Positions 1 to 9,060 of a stretch of DNA of 64,000 nucleotides are shown here, piece after piece; the stretch's first letter is position 1, and every line of letters begins with the position of its first letter. The position numbers and the translations under genes were made by a program. The stretch lies in the NCBI GenBank assembly GCA_963732925.1, contig CAVTBJ010000007.1, positions 1-64,000 of the forward strand. Reading direction: 5' to 3'. The notes under the pieces are model-generated. The model was not told the origin of the DNA. It saw nothing but the letters and a program-made list of their open reading frames with translations, and did no database searches. This DNA comes from DASZRZ01 sp963732925. Its GTDB lineage: Bacteria > Acidobacteriota > Terriglobia > Terriglobales > Acidobacteriaceae.

Positions 1-922
1 TAAAAGGATGCTGTATCTCTCTTGCTTGCGCTTCTGCCAAGCAACGAGATCTCCTTACGCGTGGAATCATCCATCAGGACAGCACCGCTTTCCGTCTTAC
101 AAAAGCCCATGCCATCAACCTGACGACGGTTAATGAGAGATAATACAAACCTGTCTGCCATGAATGGCCGGAACTCTTCCATCAGATCCAGCGCTAATCC
201 TGGACGACCGGGCCGATCCGCGTGGAGATACCCAACCGCAGGATCAAGTCCGACGCTCTCCAAGGCAGCAACGCAGTCGTGAACGAGAAGGGTATAGACG
301 AACGACAAGAGGGCATCACATTGTCCAGCGGCGGACGCCGACAACGCTCACGGAAAAAGAAATCTGCTTTCGAGGTTGAAATCAGGTGATCAAAGACTCC
401 GAAATATGTTTTCGCTGCATCACCTTCTATTCCACGTAGGCGCTCCAGCGGATGTGGCGACTCAAGTCCACTAAGAATTACAGCCAATTTCTTTGCAGCG
501 ATCTCCAGTTCAGAAGTGCTCTCCCGGGCTGAGCGTTCACGAGCACCGCGCAAGAGGACAATGCGGCAATTGGCAACTTTGCCGGTCACCATGTAACGAG
601 CAATATTGGAGCGAACGCTCTCATCATCAGCAGCGCGGTATTGAGCTCGCCTCAGCAGGACGTTGCCGTGTGCCGGGCCCAGCACCCGCGCAAGAAACTT
701 GCCATGCTCGCTCAGAAATGAGACGGCAACATTGTGCTCCGCGCAGAGGCCCAACAAGAACGGACTGCAGGAAACACGACCAAAACAGACGATTCCGTTC
801 AGGGTGTGAATTGGTAAGCGTAGCAGATTGTCGCCGTCATTCTTGACCACCACGGTTTCGCCTTCACGCGCTAAGTAACTGCCCTGCGTGGTCACATAGA
901 GCGTGTTGAGTAGATGGCGCAT
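1..922 (-). CDS. cas1: Type I-C CRISPR integrase Cas1 (3' end beyond window; two frame breaks)
   Basis: Cas1 is the metal-dependent integrase that, with Cas2, inserts new spacers. The N-terminal 200 residues match Cas1 of the I-C (Dvulg) type, including the RRPPLDN stretch near the centre. After that stretch the reading frame is lost near 314-318, where one base appears missing. The other frame then carries the expected continuation, with GLDP, DRPGRPGLALDLMEEFRP and SLINRRQVD. A second missing base near 48-52 is needed to reach the usual WQKRKQERY-type C-terminus, which reaches base 1 without a stop. ATG at 920-922 directly follows the cas4 stop. Because neighbouring and unrelated genes carry similar single-base breaks, sequencing error is more likely than a pseudogene. 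cas2 should lie just left of the window. Confidence 0.92.
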
Positions 923-1583
923 TCAGGCAGCATCTCCGGGTTCTGCCAGGGCACGTGCGACGGACCGCCTGAGATAAGAGCGAACTGAACGTCCCTCACC
1001 AGCCGATTGAGGCAGGCACACTTGCTGCAGAGAGCAGCGGTCACATTTTTGCGGGATGTAAGTGGCTGGGGGTGTAATCCGCGAATCCCAGAATACATGA
1101 AGCCGAGCAGCTAATGACTCGGTCTCAGCGCGTAACATGGCATCGAAGAGGACCTCCCGTGCGCCGTCGAGGCTGGCCGTAAAAAATTGCACCTGTGGGC
1201 ACCTCAACCCCAAGCATCTCTTCAAGGCAAAGTGCTTGGGCACATAGTTGCACCTCGTCGCAGCGGTTAGGTTTTGGCCGCCCTCGCTTGTATTCAATCG
1301 GAAACGGCTGGGTACGGCCCTCCGATTTGGGACGAAACTCCACAACGTCCACGACTCCGGAAACTCCGAGACGAAGCGAGCGCACAGGCAACGCCCGCGA
1401 GACGCATACTTCTCGCCGGGTCTCCTCTCTTTGTTCGTGAGCACCCTCGTGCATCTGTCGGCCTTCGGCAGTAAGACGATTCTCCGCCCACTGCTGCTCC
1501 AGGTGAATTAAAGCCCACTGCCGCTCGCAATAACCCAAGTGCTGAAGCCCAGAGAGCGGCAGCAGGTCTGCTTCGAGATACAT
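923..1583 (-). CDS. cas4: CRISPR-associated exonuclease Cas4 (one frame break)
   Basis: Cas4 is an iron-sulfur PD-(D/E)XK nuclease that trims prespacers and helps select PAM-correct spacers with Cas1-Cas2. The first ~145 residues hold the N-terminal cysteine motif (GYCERQW) and the nuclease segment ending in IEYKRG, followed by AIFYG. The C-terminal part, with the remaining cluster cysteines (CDRCSLQQVC), sits in another frame. Removing one base from the CCC run at 1156-1158 joins the two halves as RRRTEVLFDAM, the sequence expected for this family. The restored length is about 219 aa, which is normal. The stop abuts the cas1 start, and cas7 ends 31 nt upstream. Confidence 0.92.
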
Positions 1584-1614
1584 CGCGAATGCCTCACCCT
1601 AACTCGCTGGATCT

Positions 1615-2562
1615 TCAGATTCCCACAGTTGCCGCTTTGCTCTCGGCAGCAACCAAAACTGTCAAACTAACTCCGCCTGGTAAGCTCTTAATATTAACGG
1701 CGACCTCGTAATCGGAGAATTGGCGAGGGGCTTTTATACCAGTCTTTAGTTGGACGCGAATTCGATCAAATAACTGCTCCGCTGGGGCATTCCCTATTCC
1801 TGACTCGTGGCTAAAGACATACAAGCCGCGCAGGGACATACGCCCCCGACTGGCTGAATGGTCCATATCCCACATCTGCTGCATCGCTTGCCAGAACAGC
1901 GCTAAGTCTTCCCCGTTGAAACCAGTATCATCAGCAAAGCGGGCATTGAAGAATCCGAAGCCACGGTACAGGCCATAGGGCACAATGGCCTTCCGCCCCA
2001 TCTCCGTAACCTTGCCGCCCTTGTCTTTGTCGGGGGTCTCACCTTCCACAAACTCGATGTCCTCCCTGTCAGTGATCGCAACACGCGTGATGGACAAGTC
2101 GAGAGGAACAATTGGGTCCAGAGATCGCGCAAACGTAAGCTGCATAGGACCGCGAACCTGACCGCAGTTGACCTTCGTCGTCATCACCGCGCCAAATGTG
2201 CGGATATCGTAAAAATTGGCGCACATCCACTTACGAGTTCTCTCGACGTCCTCTCGCTTTTGCTTGCTGCCTGTAGACTTGATTTTTGAGGCAGAATAAG
2301 CACGTTCATGCAGGTCGTTCAGTGCAATTCCCTTGTTTTGAACGTATATTTTGAATTTCTCTTCGCTGCCTTTAACCGCGTCCACATAGTTACGGATTTT
2401 GCGCTTGATACAAACGTCTGTGACCAGTCCTTGCATTGTTTCGGGGTCGACGCGGGGCAGATTGCCTGCATCTGGGTCACCATTGGGGTTTCCATCTGCT
2501 ACATCGAACAAAATTACGAAATCATGACGACGGGCGGGATCAGAGTAAACGGCATCAGTCAC
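1615..2562 (-). CDS. cas7: Cascade backbone protein Cas7c (Csd2)
   Basis: Intact 315-aa Cas7 of the Csd2/Csh2 family. It forms the filament that coats the crRNA spacer in the type I-C interference complex. The N-terminal DGNPNGDPDAGN segment is the family hallmark, followed by RPxR-like DVCIKRKIRNYV. A central FGAVMTTK/CGQVRGP block and the C-terminal SHESGIGNAPAEQLFDR region are also typical. The start is read as GTG (2560-2562) because an AGGAGGAG-type ribosome site lies 6-13 nt upstream. The cas8c stop is only 11 nt away, indicating one transcript with the rest of the operon. This is the only gene on the cas4-cas1 side of the locus without a frame break. Confidence 0.95.
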   Translation of the reverse strand: MTDAVYSDPARRHDFVILFDVADGNPNGDPDAGNLPRVDPETMQGLVTDVCIKRKIRNYVDAVKGSEEKFKIYVQNKGIALNDLHERAYSASKIKSTGSKQKREDVERTRKWMCANFYDIRTFGAVMTTKVNCGQVRGPMQLTFARSLDPIVPLDLSITRVAITDREDIEFVEGETPDKDKGGKVTEMGRKAIVPYGLYRGFGFFNARFADDTGFNGEDLALFWQAMQQMWDMDHSASRGRMSLRGLYVFSHESGIGNAPAEQLFDRIRVQLKTGIKAPRQFSDYEVAVNIKSLPGGVSLTVLVAAESKAATVGI

Positions 2563-2573
2563 TGTCTCTCCTC

Positions 2574-4326
2574 CTATACTCCAGAAGCTTTTGCGGATTC
2601 GGGTTCCGGAGATTGTTTGTAAGCAAGAGCGGCGGCACGATCAGCCGCTTTCTGGTGGTAATAGCCCAGCGCGAATTGCCCTTGTTCATAGAGCGAAAGT
2701 GTGTGTGGAAATTCTGTGAGGTTGCGGAGAATCGCCTCCATGCGCTGTTGTATGGCTTCGTGCGCGCCTGGACGGGTCTTCCGCAGCTTCGAGAGGTGTG
2801 CTTGCGCTCCGTGAATCAGGTTTCCAAATACCGAAGCGGGTGCGGAGCTTGCCGAACCGTAGAACTTGTCTGTGATTGTTGCATTTAATCCAGGTATTGC
2901 GGATCGCTGGACGCTTTCCAAGACAGCAAGCAGGCGACCACAAATATAAGCGGGGGCAGTATTCGCCGAATCGAGTTCTGTCATCTTCCGTTCTCCTTTC
3001 CAATCGGCGTTCTGTGTGAGCAGAACCATTTTGATGAGAGCAGCTCGTGCCCTAGTGGGCCCTTGCTCTGCGCGATTCCTTTTAACAGCCTGAAACAACA
3101 TGTCCCAAGGCAGAGGGCTACCACTAAGGGCCAAGCGCAATAGCCCCTCGGAAGTCCTGGCGGAAAGGTCCTTCGAGTCCCTGGCCGTGCTTAGTGCGAG
3201 CGCAACGATGGATATGGGCCCGCCCGGACTGCCATCGCGCTCACACAATTCCTGGGCGGCAAAATAACGGGCAAGGTTTTTCTTAGCCTCTCCAACAGTT
3301 GTTTCTAACCAGCCGCGAACCACCACGCGCGCAGCACTCGCGGAGAGAGCCACCGAGTAAAAAGGCGTAGTGTCTGCCGATAGCGATCGGCCTTTCCCGC
3401 TGAATGCCGCTAGAAGAAGATTCCGCACAACCTGCGGGTCTGGCTGAGAAAGCACCTTGGCAGGGTTGAACCCAACTTCCTCTTTGCACCAGAACAGGTA
3501 AACCGAACGACCGAGATATAGGTGCGTCGATTCGTCAGCAATCAGGCGGTTGGCTGCTTTCGTGAAACGCTCGCCACAATCGGGACATGTAGGCGCGTTG
3601 AGCGATTCCTCCAAACCATAGGACTCGAACGCCGGGTTGTTGAAGGAGATAATTGCCATTCCAGACGGCTGGCCTCCTGGAACCCCCTTAACTTTGAATG
3701 GAAGCCGTCGCACGCCGGGAGTCGGCTGACCACAAATGAGGCATTCAAGCGTTGCGGAGGAGTTCTGCTGCTCTTTAGAAATTGCGGTCCAAAAACGTTG
3801 CACGGCCTCCATTTGAATGGGAAGAACGTCGCCTACCCGAAACGTTACTACGTCGCCGCCTTCAAGTTCAGGGGGGCGCTTCAGGATAGGTCGCCGACGA
3901 AGATTGAAGGAAATTCGCGACGGCGTGCACTTCCGCTAATTTCGTCTGCTCGGCACAACGAGAAATAAGAGCGATGAACTGCTGATGGCACTGCTCGATT
4001 CGAAGCAGCCGTTGCTCTTGCTTAGCAGGAGTTTCATCTTCGGAGGAAGCACGGGGGATGCCTAGCGCGTACTCTGCCGTATCGGCCAGAAGTTTCGGAA
4101 CTATGGCGGTTGAGGTCCGCATCGCATGAGGAGCAAACATCTCTTTGCCGCGGTCCTTTCGCGTTGTTGATCCGCGGCTCGTCAGTTCGAAATTGATAAA
4201 CCTGCCGTTTTGATCGAGATTGATTATCCAGCGCACGGGCGTTTTCTCATACATCCGGGGCGCGAGAATTTTGGTCTCAGACCGCTCAATGCGGTCGGCA
4301 TACTCAACGAATCGGTGGAGCAGCAT
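2574..4326 (-). CDS. cas8c: Cascade large subunit Cas8c (Csd1), one frame break
   Basis: Cas8c/Csd1 recognises the PAM and, in type I-C, also supplies an internally translated Cas11-like small subunit. The N-terminus (MLLHRFVEYADRI) begins at ATG 4324-4326 behind an AAAGGGGGAA ribosome site and overlaps the end of cas5 by 23 nt. Reading stops early at a run of six G (3871-3876 on the plus strand). With five, the frame continues smoothly into the remaining ~430 residues (APPELEGGDVV onwards). These include the zinc-knuckle-like CLIC and CPDC pairs and the LSLYEQGQFALGYYHQ C-terminus diagnostic of Csd1. Total length of about 583 aa is normal for the family. A homopolymer error is the simplest explanation for the break. 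Confidence 0.93.
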
Positions 4327-4978
4327 GGACCGATTCCCCCTTTCTGTAGAGATCGGGCGGAATCCGCAGAACACCACGATCTAGCTGTGCCCGGAAAAAG
4401 CGCGGCGTGCCATGCCCGTTAGCTGGATCGTATTCCAGGTCGAAAAGCATCAGCCCAAGATCATCGCTCTCATCAATTGGCCTTTCATGCTCCTCAGCAG
4501 GCCCGAAGAAAGCAGGAAATTCGCGACACCCGAGATAGGGTCTATGAAAGCACCGGCCTGATTCGAGCCGACGCTGAAATTGCTCCGTGTATTTTGGCAG
4601 TGGGTCCTTTGTGTGGTCGGCAAGCTCCATTTCCGCTAATATCGTGTAGGCAACCTTCCGAAGCGCCAGTGTGTGCCGCTGCGCCCGGTTTCGATCTTCG
4701 TCAGCAAAATATCCGCCCCCACCCTTGCTCCAGCCGAGCGCCGTTGATATAACGGCACGATGGTTAACCTCATTGCGAAGAATAGAAAAGTGTCGAACCG
4801 GACGCAGTACCCATATCTCCCGAATTCGCCATTGAAATTCGGGCTTCCAGAAGATCGCCTCTAGAATTCCGCGTGCCGCCGATGGCGTCATCACCGGATA
4901 ACTGACACGTTCTACCTTCATTTCCGGGCGGGTGAAGCAAGCAAACTCCCCCCAAACTCTCAAGGTAATTCTTGACAT
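4304..4978 (-). CDS. cas5: CRISPR crRNA endonuclease Cas5c (Csd5)
   Basis: In type I-C systems Cas5c, not Cas6, cuts the pre-crRNA and stays bound to the 5' handle. The 224-aa protein begins MSRITLRVWGEFACFTRPE, the usual Cas5c RAMP start, and continues with VERVSYPVMTPSAARGILEAIFWKP, the strongly conserved Cas5 motif. A glycine-rich stretch (GWSKGGGGYFADED) and GCREFPAFF follow, as in the family. The start at 4976-4978 is chosen because that is where homology begins and a GGAGG lies upstream. cas3 ends 16 nt before, and the 3' end overlaps cas8c. The absence of a cas6 gene in the operon fits Cas5c being the processing nuclease. Confidence 0.95.
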   Translation of the reverse strand: MSRITLRVWGEFACFTRPEMKVERVSYPVMTPSAARGILEAIFWKPEFQWRIREIWVLRPVRHFSILRNEVNHRAVISTALGWSKGGGGYFADEDRNRAQRHTLALRKVAYTILAEMELADHTKDPLPKYTEQFQRRLESGRCFHRPYLGCREFPAFFGPAEEHERPIDESDDLGLMLFDLEYDPANGHGTPRFFRAQLDRGVLRIPPDLYRKGESVHAAPPIR

Positions 4979-4994
4979 TCCGAAAAACCTCCGT

Positions 4995-7142
4995 TCACAC
5001 GACGAAATCGGCTGGATTGCGCCCTTGAACAATGATCCCGCGCGTACGGTCGTATTCTCCCAACCACTCCCATAAGCCAAGAGGTAGTTCCACTAACAAC
5101 CCTTCCCGTTGCAAACGTTGAACATCACGACGGCGTACATTCACAACAAACGGCTGGATTTTTCGCATCAGGGCACGCGGATTGACTCTACCGCTGCGGG
5201 CCATCTCAATGAATTGCGCGCCCTGGGAGCCGTTGGCTGATGCATACTTTACAAGGACCGGTTCCGTTTCGTCCGGAATCATGCGAAACCGTTCAGCAAC
5301 ACAAGGGAAATCGAGCGCTGCACGACGCTCCTGGATGCTCTTGCTATCTGTGTTGGCATTTTCAAAGAGCCGCCTGAAGTACGCTCGGTGCAGTTCGGGA
5401 TGATCCAGTTCTCGCACGCCCGATTCCAGCAGGTTTTCCGCAAGTTGTGTTCCTACACGGTAAGAACCGGGCGGGCAGCCGCCCTCCACTGATTTGAAGA
5501 TTGCAACCCGGCCGCCTCCCGTGATGCGGCCCTCGCGATTACAACGGCCTCCCACCTGGACAATACGATCCAGTGGCCCGACTGCCCGGAAAACAACCGG
5601 AAAATCAAGGTCAACTCCCGCCTCGATGACCTGAGTCGAAACTAGGCGACAGGGCTCTCCCGCTGCAAGTTTCTGTTTTACTTCTCTAAGAACATCTCGA
5701 CGATGAGCGCCACACAACAGAGTGGAGAGGTGAAAAGCCGCAGGATCACAAAGAGCGTCGAGCAAAGCCAGCGCGTCCGGCTTCGTATTCAAGACGGCAA
5801 GGGCTTGACGATGTTCCCGAATGGCATCGCTTGCTTGCTCCCAAGATATCGGTTGGGAAGCATATTCAAAATGAACCCGTTGCATCTGTGCGAACAGAGA
5901 GGGCGAATTCGGAATAATCTCTGTGACCTTTCCAAGTCCGCGTGTATAACCGATTTGCTCTTCGAGAGCGGGTTGCGTTGCCGTACAAAGGAGAACTGTG
6001 GTCCTGTAATTCTCGACCAGTTGTCTCAAGCCGTCCAGGATCGGCTCCAGCAACTCCACTGGAAGCGTTTGGACCTCGTCTAAGATCAAGACACTGTTTG
6101 CAAGCCGGTGCAACTTTCTGCAGCTGCTTGGCCGGTTGCTGAACAGGCTTTCGAACAATTGGACCGTCGTCGTTACGACTATAGGCGCATCCCAGTTCTC
6201 TGCTGCGAGTCGGCTCCAAACGCTCTCATGGATGGGATTGGCCGCACTGTGGTGCTCAAGCACAACATCACCGAACACACACCGGTACACGTCTGCTGTT
6301 TGCTCAGTAATGCTCGTGTACGGAATCGCCACCACCACTCGCTCTAATTTATGGGTTGCGGCGTGCTCCAATGCAAACGCCATTGCAGATAGTGTCTTGC
6401 CTCCCCCGGTGGGCACAGTCAAGCTGAACGCGCCCGGAGAATTATGACCGAGGGATTGACACCGCTTGTAAACGGAATCGCGCACTTTCTGAACGGCACT
6501 TGAGCATCGTCGCGGGAGTGCCTGGTAAGCGGATTCAAGCCGGGTCTGCAGTTCATCGGCATCGAATCGTGGTGTGTCCCGTAATTGGCCCTGTTCAGGA
6601 TGGAAATGGTCCTCTGTGTCGAGGAAATCAGCATCCACGAGAGCTGAGAAGAGCATGCGAAGAAAAAAATCTACGTCGTGGGGGCTTCGAAGAAAAAATG
6701 GGAGCTCTACGATTCCAGGAGGTGTTATTCCTCTTACGATCTGCTTGGCTATATCCACAGCAGATAAGACTTCCTGGTCCTCACGGCCCTCCTGTATGAA
6801 GGCCATCAGGTCAGCCTTGGCAGGCAGACCGCCGTGGTGCCCCATTACCAGGAACGCGACTATCTCGCAGAATTCTTGAGCAAAAAGACAGCCAGCCCGT
6901 TTGTGATCTGGACCTTTCGACAATTGCCCACGCAAGTATCGAGTGAACTCAGGATTGAATTTTCCCGAATCATGCCAGAGTCCAGCGAGATACCCGAGGT
7001 ACCCTGCGCCAAACTTTTCCGCAAAGGCACGTGAACGGTCGGCAACATTTTGCAGGTGTGCGACCAGCGGCTGTTCATATCCTGAGGGATTCGCCGAGTG
7101 TGCAAGAAAGACGGGGCTCGATGCGATCGTCGCGCCTGGCAT
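4995..7142 (-). CDS. cas3: CRISPR nuclease-helicase Cas3 (type I-C, HD plus helicase)
   Basis: Cas3 is recruited by target-bound Cascade and shreds the DNA with 3'-to-5' helicase and HD nuclease activities. This 715-aa protein has an N-terminal HD domain: His15, His29, the HD pair at 57-58 in LWHDSGK, and GHHGG near 100. A superfamily 2 helicase follows, with Walker A TGGGKT near residue 246, a DEVQ box typical of I-C Cas3 (ILDEVQTLP), SAT-type CTATQP, and motif VI QVGGRCNREGR. It is the first gene of the operon, intact, and 16 nt upstream of cas5. The start at 7142 has only weak ribosome-site support and could be slightly internal. Confidence 0.95.
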   Translation of the reverse strand: MPGATIASSPVFLAHSANPSGYEQPLVAHLQNVADRSRAFAEKFGAGYLGYLAGLWHDSGKFNPEFTRYLRGQLSKGPDHKRAGCLFAQEFCEIVAFLVMGHHGGLPAKADLMAFIQEGREDQEVLSAVDIAKQIVRGITPPGIVELPFFLRSPHDVDFFLRMLFSALVDADFLDTEDHFHPEQGQLRDTPRFDADELQTRLESAYQALPRRCSSAVQKVRDSVYKRCQSLGHNSPGAFSLTVPTGGGKTLSAMAFALEHAATHKLERVVVAIPYTSITEQTADVYRCVFGDVVLEHHSAANPIHESVWSRLAAENWDAPIVVTTTVQLFESLFSNRPSSCRKLHRLANSVLILDEVQTLPVELLEPILDGLRQLVENYRTTVLLCTATQPALEEQIGYTRGLGKVTEIIPNSPSLFAQMQRVHFEYASQPISWEQASDAIREHRQALAVLNTKPDALALLDALCDPAAFHLSTLLCGAHRRDVLREVKQKLAAGEPCRLVSTQVIEAGVDLDFPVVFRAVGPLDRIVQVGGRCNREGRITGGGRVAIFKSVEGGCPPGSYRVGTQLAENLLESGVRELDHPELHRAYFRRLFENANTDSKSIQERRAALDFPCVAERFRMIPDETEPVLVKYASANGSQGAQFIEMARSGRVNPRALMRKIQPFVVNVRRRDVQRLQREGLLVELPLGLWEWLGEYDRTRGIIVQGRNPADFVV

Positions 7143-7607
7143 GAGGAGGAATACAGTACCTCGTTAACCCGCTGATGTGCAACCGGTAACAGACCCGAAA
7201 TCTCCGACGGTTCGGTTGGCTCAAAGGGACGTAAGGTAATGTGGTCAGCCAGTCACTAGCAGTTGTCCCCCGCAACATCCCGATTTTCGTTCCAAGAAAT
7301 CGGCCAGTTCGAACCGCATGCTACTGTCGGCGGTCGGGTGCTGATAGTTTTTAGCAGTTCATTGTTGGCCTGGAATCTGGTTCGACCTTGCGGGTAGCTG
7401 TCCCACCGTTCGCCATTGCTTGCGTCATCTCCTGAACTGGAACGCCAGCGAGCGGAAACTCCGAAAAAACCGCACAATTTTCCGGAGCACAATTGGGTGG
7501 CTGGACTCTACAATCGCGATGTCGCTGTGAGGCTGCGATTCTAACATTGCTTGAGATCAGCGTAGCCTTGAATCAGTAAATACCTGCAACTTGAAGGACG
7601 AGACTGA
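7143..7607. other. Intergenic region between divergent cas3 and an unknown gene
   Basis: This 465-nt gap separates the minus-strand cas operon from the plus-strand gene at 7608, so it should hold both promoters. I could not pick out a convincing -35/-10 pair, repeat or RNA gene. The short open frames here show no recognisable protein. A GAAGGA ribosome site at 7593-7598 belongs to the downstream gene. Confidence 0.5.
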
Positions 7608-8330
7608 TTGGCTTTCGAAGACAGTCAAAATGGACCTATGGCGCTGGCAGTGACGGAAGAAGAAGCAGAGCGTTTGGCGGTTGCGCTGGTGCAGCTGCTT
7701 CGACTTCCTTTTTCCCTCTTGAGAGACAAGGCACCTGAAGACATTCTGAAACTGCTGGGCCGCGTTCTGAACGAACCAAATGTAGTTCAACGGGAACTCA
7801 CGGTCAAAATCTTACGAGAAAATAACCGTGAGCAAGTTGAACAGCTTACTGCACAGATCAGCCAATTCCTTCAGACGCCTCGGAGCATTCTGGATGAGAT
7901 TCGAAAGGAAATGCCGAAAGGCACACCAGGGCGCTCTCGCAAGCTTTCAGAAGAAGACAAACCTAAGCTGGCGCTCTTGACACGTGAACTGATTCCTGCG
8001 TGCATAGCTCTTGTCCAATTACGTCGTGGACCGACCCGACGAAGTGTTCAGGAGTCACTCGATTACCTCAGCCCTGATTTTCCAGGCGCAGTACAGTACC
8101 TGCGAGAACATTTGTTAGTCGTTGAACGTGTCCTTTCCGGAAAATCAAATCTCAAGCTTCCCCGCGATCCTGGAGCCAAGGCGACGCAGCTTGCATACAT
8201 CCTAGCCGGAAACGCGTTTGGGCTCGCGGACCATTATGCTGTTCGAAGCGTTCGTTCTGCAATCAAAGCCAGCACGCCGGCGTCGACATCCACGGACAAA
8301 ATCATTCAGAATTTTGTCCGTCAAAAATGA
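7608..8330 (+). CDS. Unknown protein of the putative integrated element
   Basis: I do not recognise the family. The 240-aa product is mostly helical by composition: a Leu/Glu-rich N-terminal half (EEEAERLAVALVQLLRLP), a basic hinge (GRSRKLSEEDKPK) near residue 110, and a C-terminal TSTDKIIQNFVRQK. The start is taken as TTG at 7608-7610 because GAAGGA sits nine nt upstream; an ATG at 7638 is the alternative, with a weaker site. Its last 40 nt contain two members of the TTTTGTCCG repeat cluster. It lies between the cas operon and the replication genes and reads the same way as rep and the integrase. That position suggests an element-encoded accessory or regulatory protein, but this is inference only. 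Confidence 0.65.
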   Translation: MAFEDSQNGPMALAVTEEEAERLAVALVQLLRLPFSLLRDKAPEDILKLLGRVLNEPNVVQRELTVKILRENNREQVEQLTAQISQFLQTPRSILDEIRKEMPKGTPGRSRKLSEEDKPKLALLTRELIPACIALVQLRRGPTRRSVQESLDYLSPDFPGAVQYLREHLLVVERVLSGKSNLKLPRDPGAKATQLAYILAGNAFGLADHYAVRSVRSAIKASTPASTSTDKIIQNFVRQK

Positions 8331-8378
8331 GTTTTGTCCGGAGCTTTTTACTAGAAGGTTTTTGTCCGTAAAACGGAC
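8292..8378. repeat. Iteron-like cluster of TTTTGTCCG motifs
   Basis: Five copies of the same core are packed in 87 bp. ACGGACAAAAT (8292-8302) and ATTTTGTCCGT (8311-8321) form a perfect 11-bp inverted repeat around an 8-nt spacer. GTTTTGTCCGG (8331-8341) and TTTTTGTCCGT (8359-8369) are direct copies. ACGGAC (8373-8378) pairs with the end of the fourth copy across AAA. The cluster overlaps the 3' end and stop of the 7608 gene. Such an arrangement fits a regulator or replication-initiator binding array upstream of the rep gene. The first pair could also act as a hairpin in RNA. The binding protein is unknown. Confidence 0.7.
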
Positions 8379-8442
8379 GAATTTCAGCCACAAAATCCAT
8401 TTCTAAATTCACTGTTCAAGAGCCCATTTGTAATGTGGCCGT

Positions 8443-9060
8443 GTGAATACTCACTCACCACGAATGGGCAAGCGGGGTGCGGTCCGAAAAGAGTCCGGGC
8501 TACCGGTTCGCCAGTCCGGTTCGGAGCTGGGGGTAGGACCAGGAACCCCAAACACGTCTGGCCGAAACTCAGAGGCTTGCCCTCCAGATTCAGGGGCGGG
8601 TTCCCAGCCCGCCCCTCTCTCCCAGCGTAAAACTGGCCGGGAGCCCGAGGGCGGAGCCTTCGGAGGGTTGCAAGGGGCGGAAGCCCCTTGCCGGTGCGAA
8701 GCACCGCAGGCAGTTTGCTCTACTACTCAGCCTCAGAAAGACACCACACAGCCCGCAGCATCGAGCACTCGCGAAGCGAGTGCCCTTAATTTATTCATAG
8801 GGAATAACTGTTCTGCGGAAGTCACACCAAAACCCACCCGAGAAGCTTTCAAAGTCTGGAAAAAACCTGAGGGGGTGGAAGAAGGTCCCCGATTCCAGGG
8901 TGATTACTTCCCTCCGAGCGGAGGCCCGCTCTTCACCCCTGCAGATCTAGCAGAACTCGGGTTCACTCCGGGCAACTACGTCATTCGCATTCCGCGTTGG
9001 AGCCGTCAGGAGTGCGGCTCCCCTCCTTGGCAGGAAATCGAGGTGTTCCAGTGCAACTGA
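8443..9060 (+). CDS. Hypothetical protein overlapping the rep start (doubtful)
   Basis: A 205-aa open frame leads directly into rep: its stop TGA (9058-9060) overlaps the GTG start of rep at 9051. The C-terminal ~85 residues (GDYFPPSGGPLFTPADLAELGFTPGNYVIRIPR) look like ordinary folded protein. The N-terminal half is low-complexity Gly/Pro/Ser/Glu and runs straight through the hairpin cluster at 8593-8783, so it may not be translated. The true gene, if any, could start internally near 8790-8830. No family recognised. The overlap with rep suggests translational coupling if it is real. Confidence 0.35.
   Translation: MNTHSPRMGKRGAVRKESGLPVRQSGSELGVGPGTPNTSGRNSEACPPDSGAGSQPAPLSQRKTGREPEGGAFGGLQGAEAPCRCEAPQAVCSTTQPQKDTTQPAASSTREASALNLFIGNNCSAEVTPKPTREAFKVWKKPEGVEEGPRFQGDYFPPSGGPLFTPADLAELGFTPGNYVIRIPRWSRQECGSPPWQEIEVFQCN
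8593..8783. repeat. Five tandem perfect hairpins with GAA, GGA and GNRA-type loops
   Basis: Seen directly: AGGGGCGGG/CCCGCCCCT (8593-8617, 7-nt loop); CCGAGGGC-GGA-GCCTTCGG (8645-8663, one G-T pair); CAAGGGGC-GGAA-GCCCCTTG (8671-8690); CGGTGC-GAA-GCACCG (8692-8706); GCACTCGC-GAA-GCGAGTGC (8765-8783). Two contain the GCGAAGC core, known as an exceptionally stable DNA mini-hairpin that has been reported in single-stranded phage replication origins. The cluster sits ~270-460 nt upstream of the rep start, where a rolling-circle element would place a double- or single-strand origin. That function is inferred. A structured RNA is the main alternative. Confidence 0.75.

Noticed and set aside
1..600. 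CRISPR array within the window
   Set aside because: No repeated 30-37 bp units are visible anywhere near the cas genes; in this operon order the array should follow cas2 beyond the left edge.
7143..7607. Left attachment site (copy of tRNA-Val 3' end) near the cas3 start
   Set aside because: Looked for a run matching the tRNA T arm and acceptor end; none was seen by eye.
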